From Rhodanobacteraceae bacterium (GTDB taxonomy: Bacteria > Pseudomonadota > Gammaproteobacteria > Xanthomonadales > SZUA-5): a DNA stretch of 64,000 nucleotides. The notes below the pieces were generated by a model. The model was given only the letters and a program-made list of their open reading frames with translations, ran no database searches and was not told the DNA's origin. Positions 1 through 9,787 of this stretch are shown piece by piece. The stretch spans positions 68,108 through 132,107 of the forward strand of contig JADJPR010000018.1 of NCBI GenBank assembly GCA_016713135.1. Direction: 5' to 3'. The stretch's first letter is position 1. The number at the start of each line of letters is the position of its first letter. Made by a program: the position numbers and the translations under genes.

Positions 1-1692
1 CGGCAGGCGCTTGGGATCGAAGCCAAAGCGCTGGATGTACCCGCGCGCGTACCCGACGCCGATGGCATCCAGGACCCGGATCGACACCAGGTTCTTGGAA
101 CGCACCATCGCCTCGCGCAGCCGGATCGGACCCGAGAAGGTCTCGTTGTCGTTCTGCGGACGCCAGGCTTTCTCCACTCCAGGAATCTCGAACACGATCG
201 GTGCGTCGTTGACGATGGAGGCTGGCGTGAATCCCTTCTCGAATGCCGCTGAATAGACGAAGGGCTTGAAGCTGGAGCCCGGGTTGCGCTCGCTCTGAGT
301 GGCGCGATTGAACTTGCTGCGGCCGAAGCTGAAGCCCCCGACCAGCGCCCGGATGCCGCCGCTTTCCGGGTCGAGTGCGACCAGCGCAGCCTGGGCCGAC
401 GGAATCTGGGCGAGGCGCCAGCCTCCGTCTTCGAGCGCGCGCACGCGGATCACGTCGCCGGCCTTGATCACGTCGGCCAGGTTCTTCGGCGCAGGCCCGC
501 GCTCGTCGGGAGAAACATAGCGGCGCGCCCACTGAGTCTGGGCGAAGGCGAGGGCGCCTTGGGTGCCGTCCTGCAGCAGCAGCGCCGCCTCGTCACCGGA
601 AACCTGGGTCACCAGGGCCGGCAGCAGACCGCCGCTCGCGGACAGCCCCTTCAGCATGCGCAGCGCAGCCTCGGTATCGCCGTCGGCGCCGATCTCGACA
701 TGCGCTTCCGGCCCGCGATAGCCGTGGCGTTCCTCGTAGTCCACCAGTGTCTGGCGCAGTGCGCTGTTGGCCGCAAGCTGCAGCGGGGAGTCGACGCTGG
801 TGTAGACCGAGTAGCCGCCAGTCAGGGCCTCCTCGCTGCCGAGCTGCTGCTCCGCTTCGAGTCGTGCCATCTCCGCGACATAGGGTGCTTCCAGTTCGAT
901 TGGCAGTTCGTGGATCTTCGCAACTTCGGGCGTGGACACTGCAGCCTGGTAAGCAGCCTCCTCGATGTAGCCCACTTCGCGCATGCGCAGCAGGACATAA
1001 TTTCGCCGTTCGAGGGCGCGCTGCGGATTCTGGATCGGATTCAGGTCGGAGGGTGCCTTGGGCAGGCCTGCGATCATCGCCGCTTCCGCCAGGCTCAGCT
1101 CTGGCAGCGCCTTACCGTAGTAGACCTGCGCCGCCGCCGCCACGCCGTAAGCGCGCTGGCCGAGGAAGATCTTGTTGAGATACAGGCCGAGGATCTCGTC
1201 CTTGTTCAGCTCGCGCTCGATCTTCAGCGCCAGCAGGATCTCCTTGAGCTTGCGCTCGAGGCGGCGCTCTGGCGTCAGGAAAAAGTTGCGCGCCAGCTGC
1301 ATGGTGATCGTGCTGCCACCGGAACCGAACTCGCCGCCGGCGCGGATGAACTCCCAGCCGACCCGGGCCATCCCCTGGTAGTCGACCCCGGGATGCTCGT
1401 AGAAGCGCTCGTCCTCGGTGGCAATGAAAGCCTGCTTCAGCACTTCGGGGACTTCGCCGATGGCTGCCGGGAAGCGCCTCGCCTCACCGAAGTTGGCGAT
1501 CAGCCTGCCGTCACGGGAGTACACCTTGAGCGGCACTTGAAAACGCACGTCGCGCAGCGTGGCGACATCCGGCAGCTGCGGCGCGTAGTGGCGATAGACC
1601 AGGTACACGGCGAGCGCACCGATCAGCGCGCCAGCAATGGAGAGGAGCGCCAGCCAGCGCAACAGACGTTTCCAGCGTTTGATCAAGGCCAA
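1..1692 (-). CDS. mrcA: Penicillin-binding protein 1A (N-terminal 564 residues; C-terminus outside window)
   Basis: Bifunctional peptidoglycan glycosyltransferase/transpeptidase anchored in the inner membrane. Translating the minus strand gives a cytoplasmic basic stretch (IKRWKRLLRW), one membrane segment (LALLSIAGALIGALAVYLV), then the family 51 glycosyltransferase signatures EDERFYEHPGVDY, GGSTITMQLARNFF and RKLKEILLALKIE, and finally the transpeptidase SxxK box in NPGSSFKPFVYSAAFEKG. KSN and KTG boxes would lie beyond base 1. An OB-like insert typical of PBP1A lies between the two catalytic regions. No ATG occurs between the upstream in-frame stop (1720-1722) and the membrane segment, so a TTG at 1692 (or 1686) is the likely start. 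It is divergent from pilM, the arrangement also known in Pseudomonas and Xanthomonas. The ID is secure; only the start is uncertain. Confidence 0.93.
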   Translation of the reverse strand, partial: MALIKRWKRLLRWLALLSIAGALIGALAVYLVYRHYAPQLPDVATLRDVRFQVPLKVYSRDGRLIANFGEARRFPAAIGEVPEVLKQAFIATEDERFYEHPGVDYQGMARVGWEFIRAGGEFGSGGSTITMQLARNFFLTPERRLERKLKEILLALKIERELNKDEILGLYLNKIFLGQRAYGVAAAAQVYYGKALPELSLAEAAMIAGLPKAPSDLNPIQNPQRALERRNYVLLRMREVGYIEEAAYQAAVSTPEVAKIHELPIELEAPYVAEMARLEAEQQLGSEEALTGGYSVYTSVDSPLQLAANSALRQTLVDYEERHGYRGPEAHVEIGADGDTEAALRMLKGLSASGGLLPALVTQVSGDEAALLLQDGTQGALAFAQTQWARRYVSPDERGPAPKNLADVIKAGDVIRVRALEDGGWRLAQIPSAQAALVALDPESGGIRALVGGFSFGRSKFNRATQSERNPGSSFKPFVYSAAFEKGFTPASIVNDAPIVFEIPGVEKAWRPQNDNETFSGPIRLREAMVRSKNLVSIRVLDAIGVGYARGYIQRFGFDPKRLP

Positions 1693-1818
1693 GGTCCGGC
1701 ATCGGGCAGGCGCGGGATTCTAGGGCACGCCGGAGGCCGGTGCAGGGCACCGTAGAGGCGATCGCGCCCGTGCCAGATCCGGCTGGATCAATGTGTGAGC
1801 GTTCCAACAAAGTTCATG

Positions 1819-1847
1819 TTGCCAAGCATTTAAGTTTCCGATCTAAT
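1819..1847 (+). promoter_or_regulatory. Candidate sigma70 promoter of the pilMNOPQ operon
   Basis: TTGCCA (1819-1824) and TCTAAT (1842-1847) are separated by 17 bp in an unusually AT-rich stretch. This would give a leader of about 43 nt before the pilM GTG at 1898. It is a match by eye and has not been tested. Confidence 0.5.
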
Positions 1848-1897
1848 GTAAAAGCACACGTATCGCTCGTAAGGGCTCGTCGGAAGGGGAAAAATCC

Positions 1898-2956
1898 GTG
1901 GGTCTGTTCACGCCGAAGAGGCCGCCGCTGGTGGGTGTAGACATCAGTTCGACGGCCGTAAAGCTCTTGCAGCTCAGCCAGACTGGGGGTCGCTACCGTG
2001 TAGAACACTACGCGGTCGAGCCCTTGCCACCCAACGCAGTGGTCGAAAAGAACATCGTCGAGGTCGAGGCGGTGGGGGAAGCGATCAAGCGCGCGGTCCA
2101 GCGCTCCGGGGTCAAGACCAAGTTTGCCGCCGCCGCGGTGGCGGGGTCTGCGGTCATCACCAAGGTGATCCAGATGCCTGCCGATCTGAGCGAGGAAGAC
2201 CTCGAAGACCAGATCCAGGTGGAAGCGAACCAGTACATTCCGTACCCGATCGAGGAAGTCAGCCTCGACTTCGAAGTGCTGGGGCCGGTCAAGGACAACC
2301 CCGAGAGTGTCAATGTCCTGCTCGCGGCTTCTCGTACCGAGAATGTGGACCTGCGCGTGGCCGCCCTCGAAATGGGCGGACTCACCGCGAAACTGGTCGA
2401 CGTCGAAGCGTTTGCGATGGAAAACGCGTTCCAGCTGATTGCCGACCAGATGCCGGCCGGTCGCGATGGTCTGGTGGCGATCGTCGATGTCGGCGCCACG
2501 ATGACCTCGCTGAACGTGCTGCGCAACCAACGCTCGATCTACACCCGTGAGCAGGTGTTCGGAGGCAAGCAGCTGACAGACGAGGTCATGCGGCGTTACG
2601 GGCTCTCCTATGAAGAGGCCGGCCTCGCCAAGCGTCAGGGCGGTTTGCCGGAGAGCTACGAGATCGAAGTCCTGGAGCCGTTCAAGGAAGCGATGGTCCA
2701 GCAGGTGAGTCGCCTGTTGCAGTTCTTCTTTGCGGGCAGCGAATTCAATCGCGTCGACCACATCATCCTTGCCGGTGGCTGCGCGTCGATCAATGGGGTG
2801 CAGGAACTGGTGGAGGAGCAACTCGGCGTGCCTACGCTGATTGCCTCTCCGGTCGCCAGCATGGCGGTGTCGCCCAAGATCCAGGCCTCGTCGCTGGCCG
2901 CTGACGCGCCGGCGTTGATGATCGTCTGCGGCCTGGCACTGAGGAGCTTCGACTGA
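1898..2956 (+). CDS. pilM: Type IV pilus inner-membrane assembly protein PilM
   Basis: Actin-like cytoplasmic ATPase that forms the cytoplasmic ring of the type IV pilus alignment complex and binds the N-terminal tail of PilN. The 352-residue protein starts with GTG behind an AGGGG ribosome site and has the usual family length. The phosphate-1 motif is VGVDISSTAVKLLQL (about residues 10-24), the second nucleotide motif is VAIVDVGATMTSLNV (about 192-206), and IILAGGCASINGV near residue 290 matches the adenosine motif. Its stop overlaps the pilN start (TGATG), so translation is probably coupled. It is the first gene of a five-gene operon in canonical order. Confidence 0.97.
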   Translation: MGLFTPKRPPLVGVDISSTAVKLLQLSQTGGRYRVEHYAVEPLPPNAVVEKNIVEVEAVGEAIKRAVQRSGVKTKFAAAAVAGSAVITKVIQMPADLSEEDLEDQIQVEANQYIPYPIEEVSLDFEVLGPVKDNPESVNVLLAASRTENVDLRVAALEMGGLTAKLVDVEAFAMENAFQLIADQMPAGRDGLVAIVDVGATMTSLNVLRNQRSIYTREQVFGGKQLTDEVMRRYGLSYEEAGLAKRQGGLPESYEIEVLEPFKEAMVQQVSRLLQFFFAGSEFNRVDHIILAGGCASINGVQELVEEQLGVPTLIASPVASMAVSPKIQASSLAADAPALMIVCGLALRSFD

Positions 2957-3558
2957 TGGCCAGGATCAACCTACTCCCTTGGCGCGAGGAGCGCCGCAAG
3001 CAGCGCCAACAGGAATTCTATGTCCTGCTCGGTGCGTCCGCGGTGGTAGCCATCATCGCGGTGTTCCTGAGTCTCTGGTACATCGAGTCGCAGATCGAGG
3101 CGCAGAACGAGCGCAACAACCTCCTGACACAGGAGATCAAGGCGCTCGACGCACAGATTGCCGAGATCGAAGAACTCGACCGGCAGCGAGACCGGCTGAT
3201 CGCCCGAAAGGAGATCATCGAGCAACTGCAGGCGACCCGCTCGCAAATGGTGCACCTGTTTGACGAACTGGTGCGCACGCTACCTGATGGGGTCCAGCTC
3301 AGCTCGATCAAGCAGGGCGGTTCAACGCTCACGCTGGAGGGCGTTGCGCAGTCCAACGCGCGCGTATCCGCTTACATGCGGAATCTTGATGCATCGGCGT
3401 GGCTGAAGGAATCCGAGATCATCAAGATCGAGGCCAAGGGCAACGACAAGGCGATTCCCTACACCTTCTCCCTGAAGGTTAATCTGGAGGACCCCAACGC
3501 CAAGGATGAGAATGCCGAGGCTGCGGTAGCCGTCGTCAACGGGGGGGCGCAACCATGA
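2956..3558 (+). CDS. pilN: Type IV pilus inner-membrane protein PilN
   Basis: Single-pass inner-membrane protein linking cytoplasmic PilM to periplasmic PilO. The 200 residues open with the PilM-binding tail INLLPWREERRKQRQ, which is the conserved signature of the family. A membrane helix follows (about 23-43, FYVLLGASAVVAIIAVFLSL), then a coiled-coil-rich stretch (45-95) and a ferredoxin-like periplasmic fold. The gene overlaps pilM and pilO by 1 and 4 bp, so the three are likely translated together. Length and order match the family. Confidence 0.97.
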   Translation: MARINLLPWREERRKQRQQEFYVLLGASAVVAIIAVFLSLWYIESQIEAQNERNNLLTQEIKALDAQIAEIEELDRQRDRLIARKEIIEQLQATRSQMVHLFDELVRTLPDGVQLSSIKQGGSTLTLEGVAQSNARVSAYMRNLDASAWLKESEIIKIEAKGNDKAIPYTFSLKVNLEDPNAKDENAEAAVAVVNGGAQP

Positions 3559-4202
3559 GTCTGTTCGATGATCTGCGCAAGGCAGATGTCAACAACCTGG
3601 GATCCTCGCCGTTCGGTGTGCAAGTCGTATTCGCCTCGATCTTGTTCGTGGTTATCGGTGCAATCGGCTGGTACATGTACTTCAATCCCAAGCACCAGGA
3701 GTTCGATACCCTCGTCGCACGGGAGACGGGATTGCGAGGCGAGTTCGAGCAGAAGCAGGAACGGGCGGCAAACCTTCAGGCCTACCGCGAACAGTTGCAG
3801 CAGATCGAACTCGTCCTGCAGCAGATGCTGCGTCAGCTGCCGGGCAAGACGGAGATGCCTGATCTGCTTGTCGACATCTCGCAATCGGCTCTGGCCTCGG
3901 GCATCTCGAACGAGCTGTTCGAACCCCAGGTCGAGATCAGCAAGGATTTCTATGCCGAGAAGCCAATCTCGCTGCGGATGGTCGGTAGCTACCACCAGTT
4001 CGGGGAGTTTGTGAGTACCGTGGCGTCACTGCCGCGCGTCGTCATCCTCACGATGCACGACATCTCATTGAAGCGCGCAGAGCGCAGCCCGGGAGCACCC
4101 GCTGGTCAGTTGGTGCTTGAAGGAACCGTCAAGACCTATCGTTATCTCGACGAAAGCGAGCAGATCGCCTCGCCAGCACCGACCACGGGGAGGCCACAAT
4201 GA
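3555..4202 (+). CDS. pilO: Type IV pilus inner-membrane protein PilO
   Basis: Partner of PilN in the inner-membrane alignment subcomplex. The 215-residue protein has a short cytoplasmic N-terminus containing the LNNLG-like sequence VNNLGSSPFGVQ, one membrane helix (about 26-45, IGAIGWYMYF), a coiled coil (50-95) with the L-Q-Q-LPGKTEMPDLL motif typical of PilO, and a ferredoxin-like C-terminal domain (about 100-190). The ATG lies inside the pilN stop (ATGA), and the gene overlaps pilP in the same way. Confidence 0.97.
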   Translation: MSLFDDLRKADVNNLGSSPFGVQVVFASILFVVIGAIGWYMYFNPKHQEFDTLVARETGLRGEFEQKQERAANLQAYREQLQQIELVLQQMLRQLPGKTEMPDLLVDISQSALASGISNELFEPQVEISKDFYAEKPISLRMVGSYHQFGEFVSTVASLPRVVILTMHDISLKRAERSPGAPAGQLVLEGTVKTYRYLDESEQIASPAPTTGRPQ

Positions 4203-4729
4203 ATCGCGTCCTCTTGGCCGCCAGCGTTGCGCTGGTCGCCATTACCCTCGGCGGATGCGCCGAGAGCCGCAGCGAACTGGAAGCCTACGTGGCTTCCGTG
4301 AAGGCGCGGCCCGGCAAGCCTTTGCCGCCACTGCCAAAGATGCAGGAATTCGAGACCTTCGAATACGCGGCGTACGAAATGCGCGACCCGTTTTCGCGGA
4401 TCGCGACCGATGAGCGCGACGAGGGTGTGACGGACGTCGCGGTGGCCGGACCGCGACCGGATCGTGACCGCCGCAAGGAAGAACTCGAAGGATTTCCGTT
4501 GGACGCGCTCGACATGGTCGGAACCATGGGTGGGGGCGCCGATATCTTCGGCCTGATCAAGGATCCGACGGGAGTAGTACACCGCGTGAGACCGAGCAAT
4601 TATCTCGGACAGAATGACGGGAAGATCCTTGGTGTTTATGAGGATCGGATCGAGTTGGTGGAGCTGTTCCCGAACGGACTCGGTGGCTGGGAAGAACGCC
4701 GTTCCGCGATTGCTCTTGAGAACGAATGA
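4199..4729 (+). CDS. pilP: Type IV pilus lipoprotein PilP
   Basis: Periplasmic lipoprotein that connects PilN/PilO to the PilQ secretin. It has a lipoprotein signal peptide with lipobox LGGC (lipidated Cys at about residue 20). A disordered proline-rich linker follows (about 30-75, containing YEMRDPFSR, typical of PilP), then a homology-region beta-sandwich (about 95-170) with MVGTMGG and HRVRPSNYLGQNDGKI. The 176-residue length is normal. It overlaps pilO and pilQ by 4 bp each. Confidence 0.96.
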   Translation: MNRVLLAASVALVAITLGGCAESRSELEAYVASVKARPGKPLPPLPKMQEFETFEYAAYEMRDPFSRIATDERDEGVTDVAVAGPRPDRDRRKEELEGFPLDALDMVGTMGGGADIFGLIKDPTGVVHRVRPSNYLGQNDGKILGVYEDRIELVELFPNGLGGWEERRSAIALENE

Positions 4730-7008
4730 TGCCTTTGGGGGTTGACGACATGACTGAGAAGAGCCTCTCGCGCATGCTCGGAAAGTATTTCGGGCCGAAG
4801 CTCCAACAAACTTACCGCAAGGCAGAAATCCTGGGCTTCGCAGCTCTGTGCCTCCTGGTAACCACTGCCGCCAGCGCGGCTGACGCTCTCAAGAACGTCA
4901 GCTTCCAGCCATTGCCCGGGGGCGTCGTTGACGTCAGCCTGGAACTGGAGAGCGGGACTGTAGATCCGAAGGTGTTCGCCACCAGCGACCCACCTCGGAT
5001 CGCGATCGATCTGCCGGAAACGTCGAATCGTTTCGCCGAGCGCATGCTCTCGATCTCGACGGGTGCGGCGAAAGGCCTGACTGCGGTCGAGGCGGGCGGC
5101 CGCACGCGAGTGGTGATCGACCTCTACCGCTCTGCGCCGTATCAGGCGCGCCGCGAAGGTAAGTCGTACATCATCCAGATCGCCAATGGCTTCGCTGATG
5201 TGATCAGCAGCAGTGCTCCACGCGACCCGGCGAAATCGGTCGCAGGCAACACCAACATCGAACTCAGCTCCCTGGATTTCCGTCGCGGAAAGGCAGGCGA
5301 AGGACGTCTGATTCTCAAGTTCTCCGGCGACAACGCCAGCGCCAACCTCCGCGAGGAAGCTGGGCGTCTGGTGCTTGACCTGCCCAACGTCACTGCTCCG
5401 GAGAAATACCGCCGCAAGCTGGAACTCGTTGATTTCGCCACCCCGGTCGAGTCGATCGACGTGCGCACGCAGGCAGGTGGTACCCGCATGACATTTGCCA
5501 CCTCGGGTGAGTACGAAAAGCTCGCTTATCAGGCGGGTTCGGAATATGTGGTCGAGATCTCGCCGAAGCGCGAGGAACCAAAGAAGCGACTGGCCAGTGA
5601 TCCTCCCGTCTACAGCGGCAATCGCGTCACGTTCAACTTCCAGGATATTCCGGTCCGTTCGGTCCTGCAGTTGGTTGCAGACGTCTCGGAGCTCAACATA
5701 GTCGTGGCGGACTCGGTGCAGGGCAACGTCACGCTGCGGCTAGTGAATGTACCTTGGGATCAGGCCCTCGACATCATTTTGCAGGCCAAGGGCCTCGACA
5801 AGCGGCGCAATGGCTCGGTCATCTGGGTTGCGCCGACCAAGGAAATCGCTGATCGCGAGCAGGCGCTGGAGGATGCGCGGATCGCGATGGAAGATCGCGC
5901 AGAGCTGATCATCGACTACATCCAGATCAGCTATGGCAAGGCAGAAGATCTCGCGAAGCTGCTCACAACCGATTCCCTGACTGCCAACAACCAGGGCGGC
6001 AATCAGGATCAGGCGCAGCAGCGCGGCGTGCTGTCCACACGCGGATCCATCAGTTTCGATGAGCGGACCAACACCTTGATCGTCAGCGACATTCCGGAGA
6101 GGGTCGAAAAAGTTCGCCAGCTCATCGCAATGCTCGACAAGCCGGTGCGTCAGGTGCTCATCGAGTCGCGCATCGTGATTGCGCAGGAAGGTTTCCGCAA
6201 ACAGATCGGCGCTCGCTTCGGCATCTCCGGGGCCAGTGAGGACAGTGACGGCAATCTGATTACCGTTGGTGGCACTTTGGCCGCAACCGACCAGATGACC
6301 GGCATTGGACTCTCCAATCGCCTCAATGGCAGTGGCAGTTCTTCTGCGCTTCCGGTCGGCTTGGGTGATGCAATCGGTGGCGGCGTGATTGCCCCAAGCG
6401 CGCTCAACCGGCTGAATTTCAACCTGCCGGTCACGGAATCGGGCGCCGGGTCGTTTGCAGCGACGATTCTCGGTGCTGACTATATCCTCGACATGGAGCT
6501 TTCCGCGCTTGAGTCGGAAGACCGTGGAGAGCTGTTGTCGAGCCCGAAAGTGATCACAGCGGATCAGCAGGAAGCCGTCATCAAACAGGGTCAGGAGGTC
6601 GGTTACGTCACACTCCAGTCGGGCGGGACGGGGCAAGCCACTGCGACTGTTGCGTTCAAGGAGATCGTGCTCGAATTGCTCGTGACCCCCCGAATCACCG
6701 CCGATGGCCGAGTGTTCCTGGCCTTGAAGGTCAAGAAGGACAATCTGGCTGGCTTCATCGCAACTCCCGGCGGTCAGGTCCCGATCATCGACAAGCGCGA
6801 GGTTCAGACCGGCGCCTTGGTCGACAATGGCCAGACGGTGGTACTGGGTGGTATCTACGAGTTCGAGCGAAACGACACTTTGACCAAGGTGCCGGTACTC
6901 GGTGACATCCCGGCGTTGGGCAGTCTCTTCCGTAACAAGGATCGTCGTAACAGCAAGGTAGAGCTGCTCATTTTCGTCACGCCGAAGATCCTGGCCGACA
7001 CCCAGTAA
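4726..7008 (+). CDS. pilQ: Type IV pilus outer-membrane secretin PilQ
   Basis: Forms the multimeric outer-membrane channel through which the pilus passes. The order is: signal sequence ending in TTAASAAD, two AMIN domains that bind peptidoglycan (about 54-150 and 178-265), an STN domain (about 300-370, FNFQDIPVRSVLQLVADVS), a secretin_N domain (about 395-475) and the secretin barrel (about 475-755, including ELLSSPKVITADQQEA and VPVLGDIPALGSLFR). Several ATGs are possible. The one at 4726 overlaps pilP, and the ATG at 4750 or the Met before LGKYFG gives a more typical signal peptide. The 760-residue length is normal. It ends the pil gene set, but no terminator separates it from the next lipoprotein gene. 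Confidence 0.97.
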   Translation: MMPLGVDDMTEKSLSRMLGKYFGPKLQQTYRKAEILGFAALCLLVTTAASAADALKNVSFQPLPGGVVDVSLELESGTVDPKVFATSDPPRIAIDLPETSNRFAERMLSISTGAAKGLTAVEAGGRTRVVIDLYRSAPYQARREGKSYIIQIANGFADVISSSAPRDPAKSVAGNTNIELSSLDFRRGKAGEGRLILKFSGDNASANLREEAGRLVLDLPNVTAPEKYRRKLELVDFATPVESIDVRTQAGGTRMTFATSGEYEKLAYQAGSEYVVEISPKREEPKKRLASDPPVYSGNRVTFNFQDIPVRSVLQLVADVSELNIVVADSVQGNVTLRLVNVPWDQALDIILQAKGLDKRRNGSVIWVAPTKEIADREQALEDARIAMEDRAELIIDYIQISYGKAEDLAKLLTTDSLTANNQGGNQDQAQQRGVLSTRGSISFDERTNTLIVSDIPERVEKVRQLIAMLDKPVRQVLIESRIVIAQEGFRKQIGARFGISGASEDSDGNLITVGGTLAATDQMTGIGLSNRLNGSGSSSALPVGLGDAIGGGVIAPSALNRLNFNLPVTESGAGSFAATILGADYILDMELSALESEDRGELLSSPKVITADQQEAVIKQGQEVGYVTLQSGGTGQATATVAFKEIVLELLVTPRITADGRVFLALKVKKDNLAGFIATPGGQVPIIDKREVQTGALVDNGQTVVLGGIYEFERNDTLTKVPVLGDIPALGSLFRNKDRRNSKVELLIFVTPKILADTQ

Positions 7009-7058
7009 ACTGGCCCACACAGAACATGAGCATCAAGATGAACATCAGGAGAGCGACG

Positions 7059-9764
7059 ATGAGCGCCTGGAAGAAATTGCTGGCGGTGGGCTTCGCAAGC
7101 ACACTGCTGGGCGCCTGTGGGGGCGGTGGTGGCAGTAACGGCGACGACGGCTTCGCCGCACCCGCCCCGGGAACGATGCGCTACGATATCGTTGGCGGCA
7201 TCACTTCGCTGCCGACTAACCGCGCCGGTATTCCGCCGGAGCGAAACTCGCCCTACTGGGTGCAGTTGAACATCCGGGTGCAAAGGGCGAACGGCAATCC
7301 GGTGGCCGACGGGACTACGATCAATGTTCGTACGAGCAATGTGCGTAGCGCCGTGTTGTCGCGCCTTGATGACCCGGAAACAAGCGACGTCAACGAGTTC
7401 ACGACTTATTTCGGGACGATCTTTGCCGAGACCACCGGCGGGCAGGCGACTTTCTTCGTGCATTCGTCGAACGACCCCGGCAGCATCGCGATCACCGCAT
7501 CCTCACCGGATCCGGAGAATGCGGGACGTACGCTGTCGATCGATATTCCGTTCACAATCACCCAAGGCCCAGAGCCTTTCGAGCGCATCACGATCGAGCC
7601 ACAGCGCACGGTTCTTCCCGCCAACGTCTTCGGCATCTCGCCCTTCTGGGGATCGCCATTCATTGCGGAAACAACGGTCACCCGGCGCAGCCTGCGCGGC
7701 GACTTGCTGAATTCCGGTTCGGTCAATGTCTCGCTGAATCCGATCACTAATACTGCGTACTCGACTCTGGACGATCCGGCGACGCCAGATATCAACGAGT
7801 TCGAGCAGTTGATTGGCCAGGGGCCGGAGAACTTTGTTGCCGGCAAGCTCACGCTCTTCGTTCATTCCTACAACATCGATGGGCAGGCGACGCAACCAGG
7901 TCCGTTCACGCTGACCATCACTGCGGTTGATCCTGACTCGGGTGCGAACATCTCCAAGCAGCAAGTCTTTACGATTGCCGCGGGGGCGCCGCAGTTGCCG
8001 GCGAACATCGCGGTGATCCGGCCGTCGAGCGCGCTCTACGTGCAAGGTTCCGGTGGCAACAACACCCTGTTGATGCAGGCCCAGGTGACCGACGCAGCAG
8101 CGGCCTTGGTGCCCGATCCGCCGTCAACCGCCACGTTCAACAATGTCCAGTGGGAGATCATCGACCAGGGTGCGAATGGCGGTGAAGTCTTCCGCGGCGT
8201 CAATGCAGCCGGGCAGAACGTCCAGGGTCGCTCCATCCGCGTTCGCACCCAGCAGGGAATCGCGACCGGTACACTGGTCGCTGGAACGCGTCAGGGAACC
8301 TTCCTGATCCGGGCGAGCTCCGACGCGGCGGACAACAACGTGGACAACGGAATCACCTCGCCGGTCATTCGCGACGAAACCGTCATCATGTCGGATGGCA
8401 AGCTCTTCTCGTTGAAGATCACCTCGCCAGATGTCAATGCGCTGCGTACAAACCGCGTTTCCGGTGGCGTGCAGCCGATCGGGGGCTCGACCGCGATCCC
8501 GACAGATCCCAATGGAACCTACAGCCTGACGATCAGCGTGCTCGCGACCGACCGCCAGGGGAATCCGGTGCTGCCCAACACGCCGATTGACTTTGGACTG
8601 ATCGACGCGCCCGTGAGCGGCTTCCCGGTCTCTGGCCCTGGCAGCTTCCTGCTGAGTGGCGGCGACGGCGATCCGCAGGAAGGCAATTTCCTGTTCACTG
8701 CACCGACGGGGGCATTCACCAGCGCCGGTGGTGGCGCGGGTCCGGGTGACACGCTGCTGCTGTTCGCGGAGCAGTCCAATCCGAATCGCGACCTGGAAAG
8801 TGCGCGCCGGATCGACCGCATCAACAGCGCTACCAGCCTGACCGTCACACAACGCTTCAACTCCAACAACGACACCGGTTCATCGGTCAACAACGGTCCG
8901 GTCATTCCTTATGTGATCGGACGCGCGACGGTCGCGAACATCACGCCGAATGTGCTGACCAACAACATCGGTGTGGCCACGACGACCATGAACTATCCGG
9001 TGAACCAGTTGGGACGCCTGGCGGCAATCTGGGCGCGTGGTGCGGGTGAGATCGTCAGCGGCAACCAGGAACTCGTCACCGATGCGGAGATGGTTGTCTT
9101 CCCGGGTGCCGCTCCGGGGCGGTTGGTGGCTTCTCCCAGCCAAATTCCGGCAAACAAGACTGTCACGGTCACCATCTGCGTGCAGGACGCACTCGCGGCG
9201 CCGATCCAGGGTGTGCCGATCGGGTTCAGCGTTGCCAATGCGTCGTCCACCACGACGGTCGACGGCCAGTCGAATACCGGTGTGGTGAACGCACGTACCG
9301 GAACCGGCGGCTGCACAACAGCGACCGTAACCACTGCGGGTGTGGCCAACTCCGTCCAGGCGCCGTCGATTACCTTCTTCGGGGTCGGTGGTTCGTCGGT
9401 TGTCACTGTGGTGCCGCCGACGATCTCCATCCTGCAGGCGTTCCCGTCGGCGTTCTTTGGCGGAAATGGCGGTCCGGTGCGTCTGCGCCTGATCAACGGC
9501 AACGCCGAGCCGATTCCGGGCGTGCTGATTACAGGGACCTGCACCGCGGCGGGTGGAGCTCAGGTCCAGATGCCAGAGCCGCCGGGAATCACCAACGCGA
9601 ATGGTGAGACCACAGCGCGCATCACGGCCATCAACCTCGACCAACCGCAAGGTGCTGCCAGTGGACAGTGCACTTTTGTTGCTGCGGGTGGCTCGCCACA
9701 GGCGACGGTGACGATGCAGGGTATCAACCTCTGCTCGATCTTCTTCTCACCCGCGTGTAACTGA
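7059..9764 (+). CDS. Large Ig-like-repeat lipoprotein downstream of pilQ
   Basis: Not recognised as a named protein. The start at 7059 is chosen for its AGGAGAG ribosome site 5 bp upstream; an upstream ATG at 7026 lacks one. A lipobox LLGAC precedes a glycine run, so the protein is probably lipid-anchored and exported. The roughly 900 residues are Thr/Ser/Asn/Gly-rich and contain repeated Ig-like modules of invasin/Big_1 character: for example GNPVADGTTINVRTS, GNPVLPNTPIDFGLI, and IQGVPIGFSVANAS followed by TTATVTTAGVAN. Two copies of a DDPET/P-D-(V/I)-NEF motif occur near residues 100 and 245. It sits 51 bp after pilQ and before a strong terminator, so co-transcription with the pilus genes is likely. 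A surface adhesin or pilus-associated role is only inference. Confidence 0.8.
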   Translation: MSAWKKLLAVGFASTLLGACGGGGGSNGDDGFAAPAPGTMRYDIVGGITSLPTNRAGIPPERNSPYWVQLNIRVQRANGNPVADGTTINVRTSNVRSAVLSRLDDPETSDVNEFTTYFGTIFAETTGGQATFFVHSSNDPGSIAITASSPDPENAGRTLSIDIPFTITQGPEPFERITIEPQRTVLPANVFGISPFWGSPFIAETTVTRRSLRGDLLNSGSVNVSLNPITNTAYSTLDDPATPDINEFEQLIGQGPENFVAGKLTLFVHSYNIDGQATQPGPFTLTITAVDPDSGANISKQQVFTIAAGAPQLPANIAVIRPSSALYVQGSGGNNTLLMQAQVTDAAAALVPDPPSTATFNNVQWEIIDQGANGGEVFRGVNAAGQNVQGRSIRVRTQQGIATGTLVAGTRQGTFLIRASSDAADNNVDNGITSPVIRDETVIMSDGKLFSLKITSPDVNALRTNRVSGGVQPIGGSTAIPTDPNGTYSLTISVLATDRQGNPVLPNTPIDFGLIDAPVSGFPVSGPGSFLLSGGDGDPQEGNFLFTAPTGAFTSAGGGAGPGDTLLLFAEQSNPNRDLESARRIDRINSATSLTVTQRFNSNNDTGSSVNNGPVIPYVIGRATVANITPNVLTNNIGVATTTMNYPVNQLGRLAAIWARGAGEIVSGNQELVTDAEMVVFPGAAPGRLVASPSQIPANKTVTVTICVQDALAAPIQGVPIGFSVANASSTTTVDGQSNTGVVNARTGTGGCTTATVTTAGVANSVQAPSITFFGVGGSSVVTVVPPTISILQAFPSAFFGGNGGPVRLRLINGNAEPIPGVLITGTCTAAGGAQVQMPEPPGITNANGETTARITAINLDQPQGAASGQCTFVAAGGSPQATVTMQGINLCSIFFSPACN

Positions 9765-9787
9765 TTTCGGTTCGAGCTGCGAATAAA

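Noticed and set aside
559..1755. Long open frame on the plus strand opposite mrcA
   Set aside because: The minus strand encodes unmistakable PBP1A motifs; the plus frame is an antisense shadow caused by high GC.
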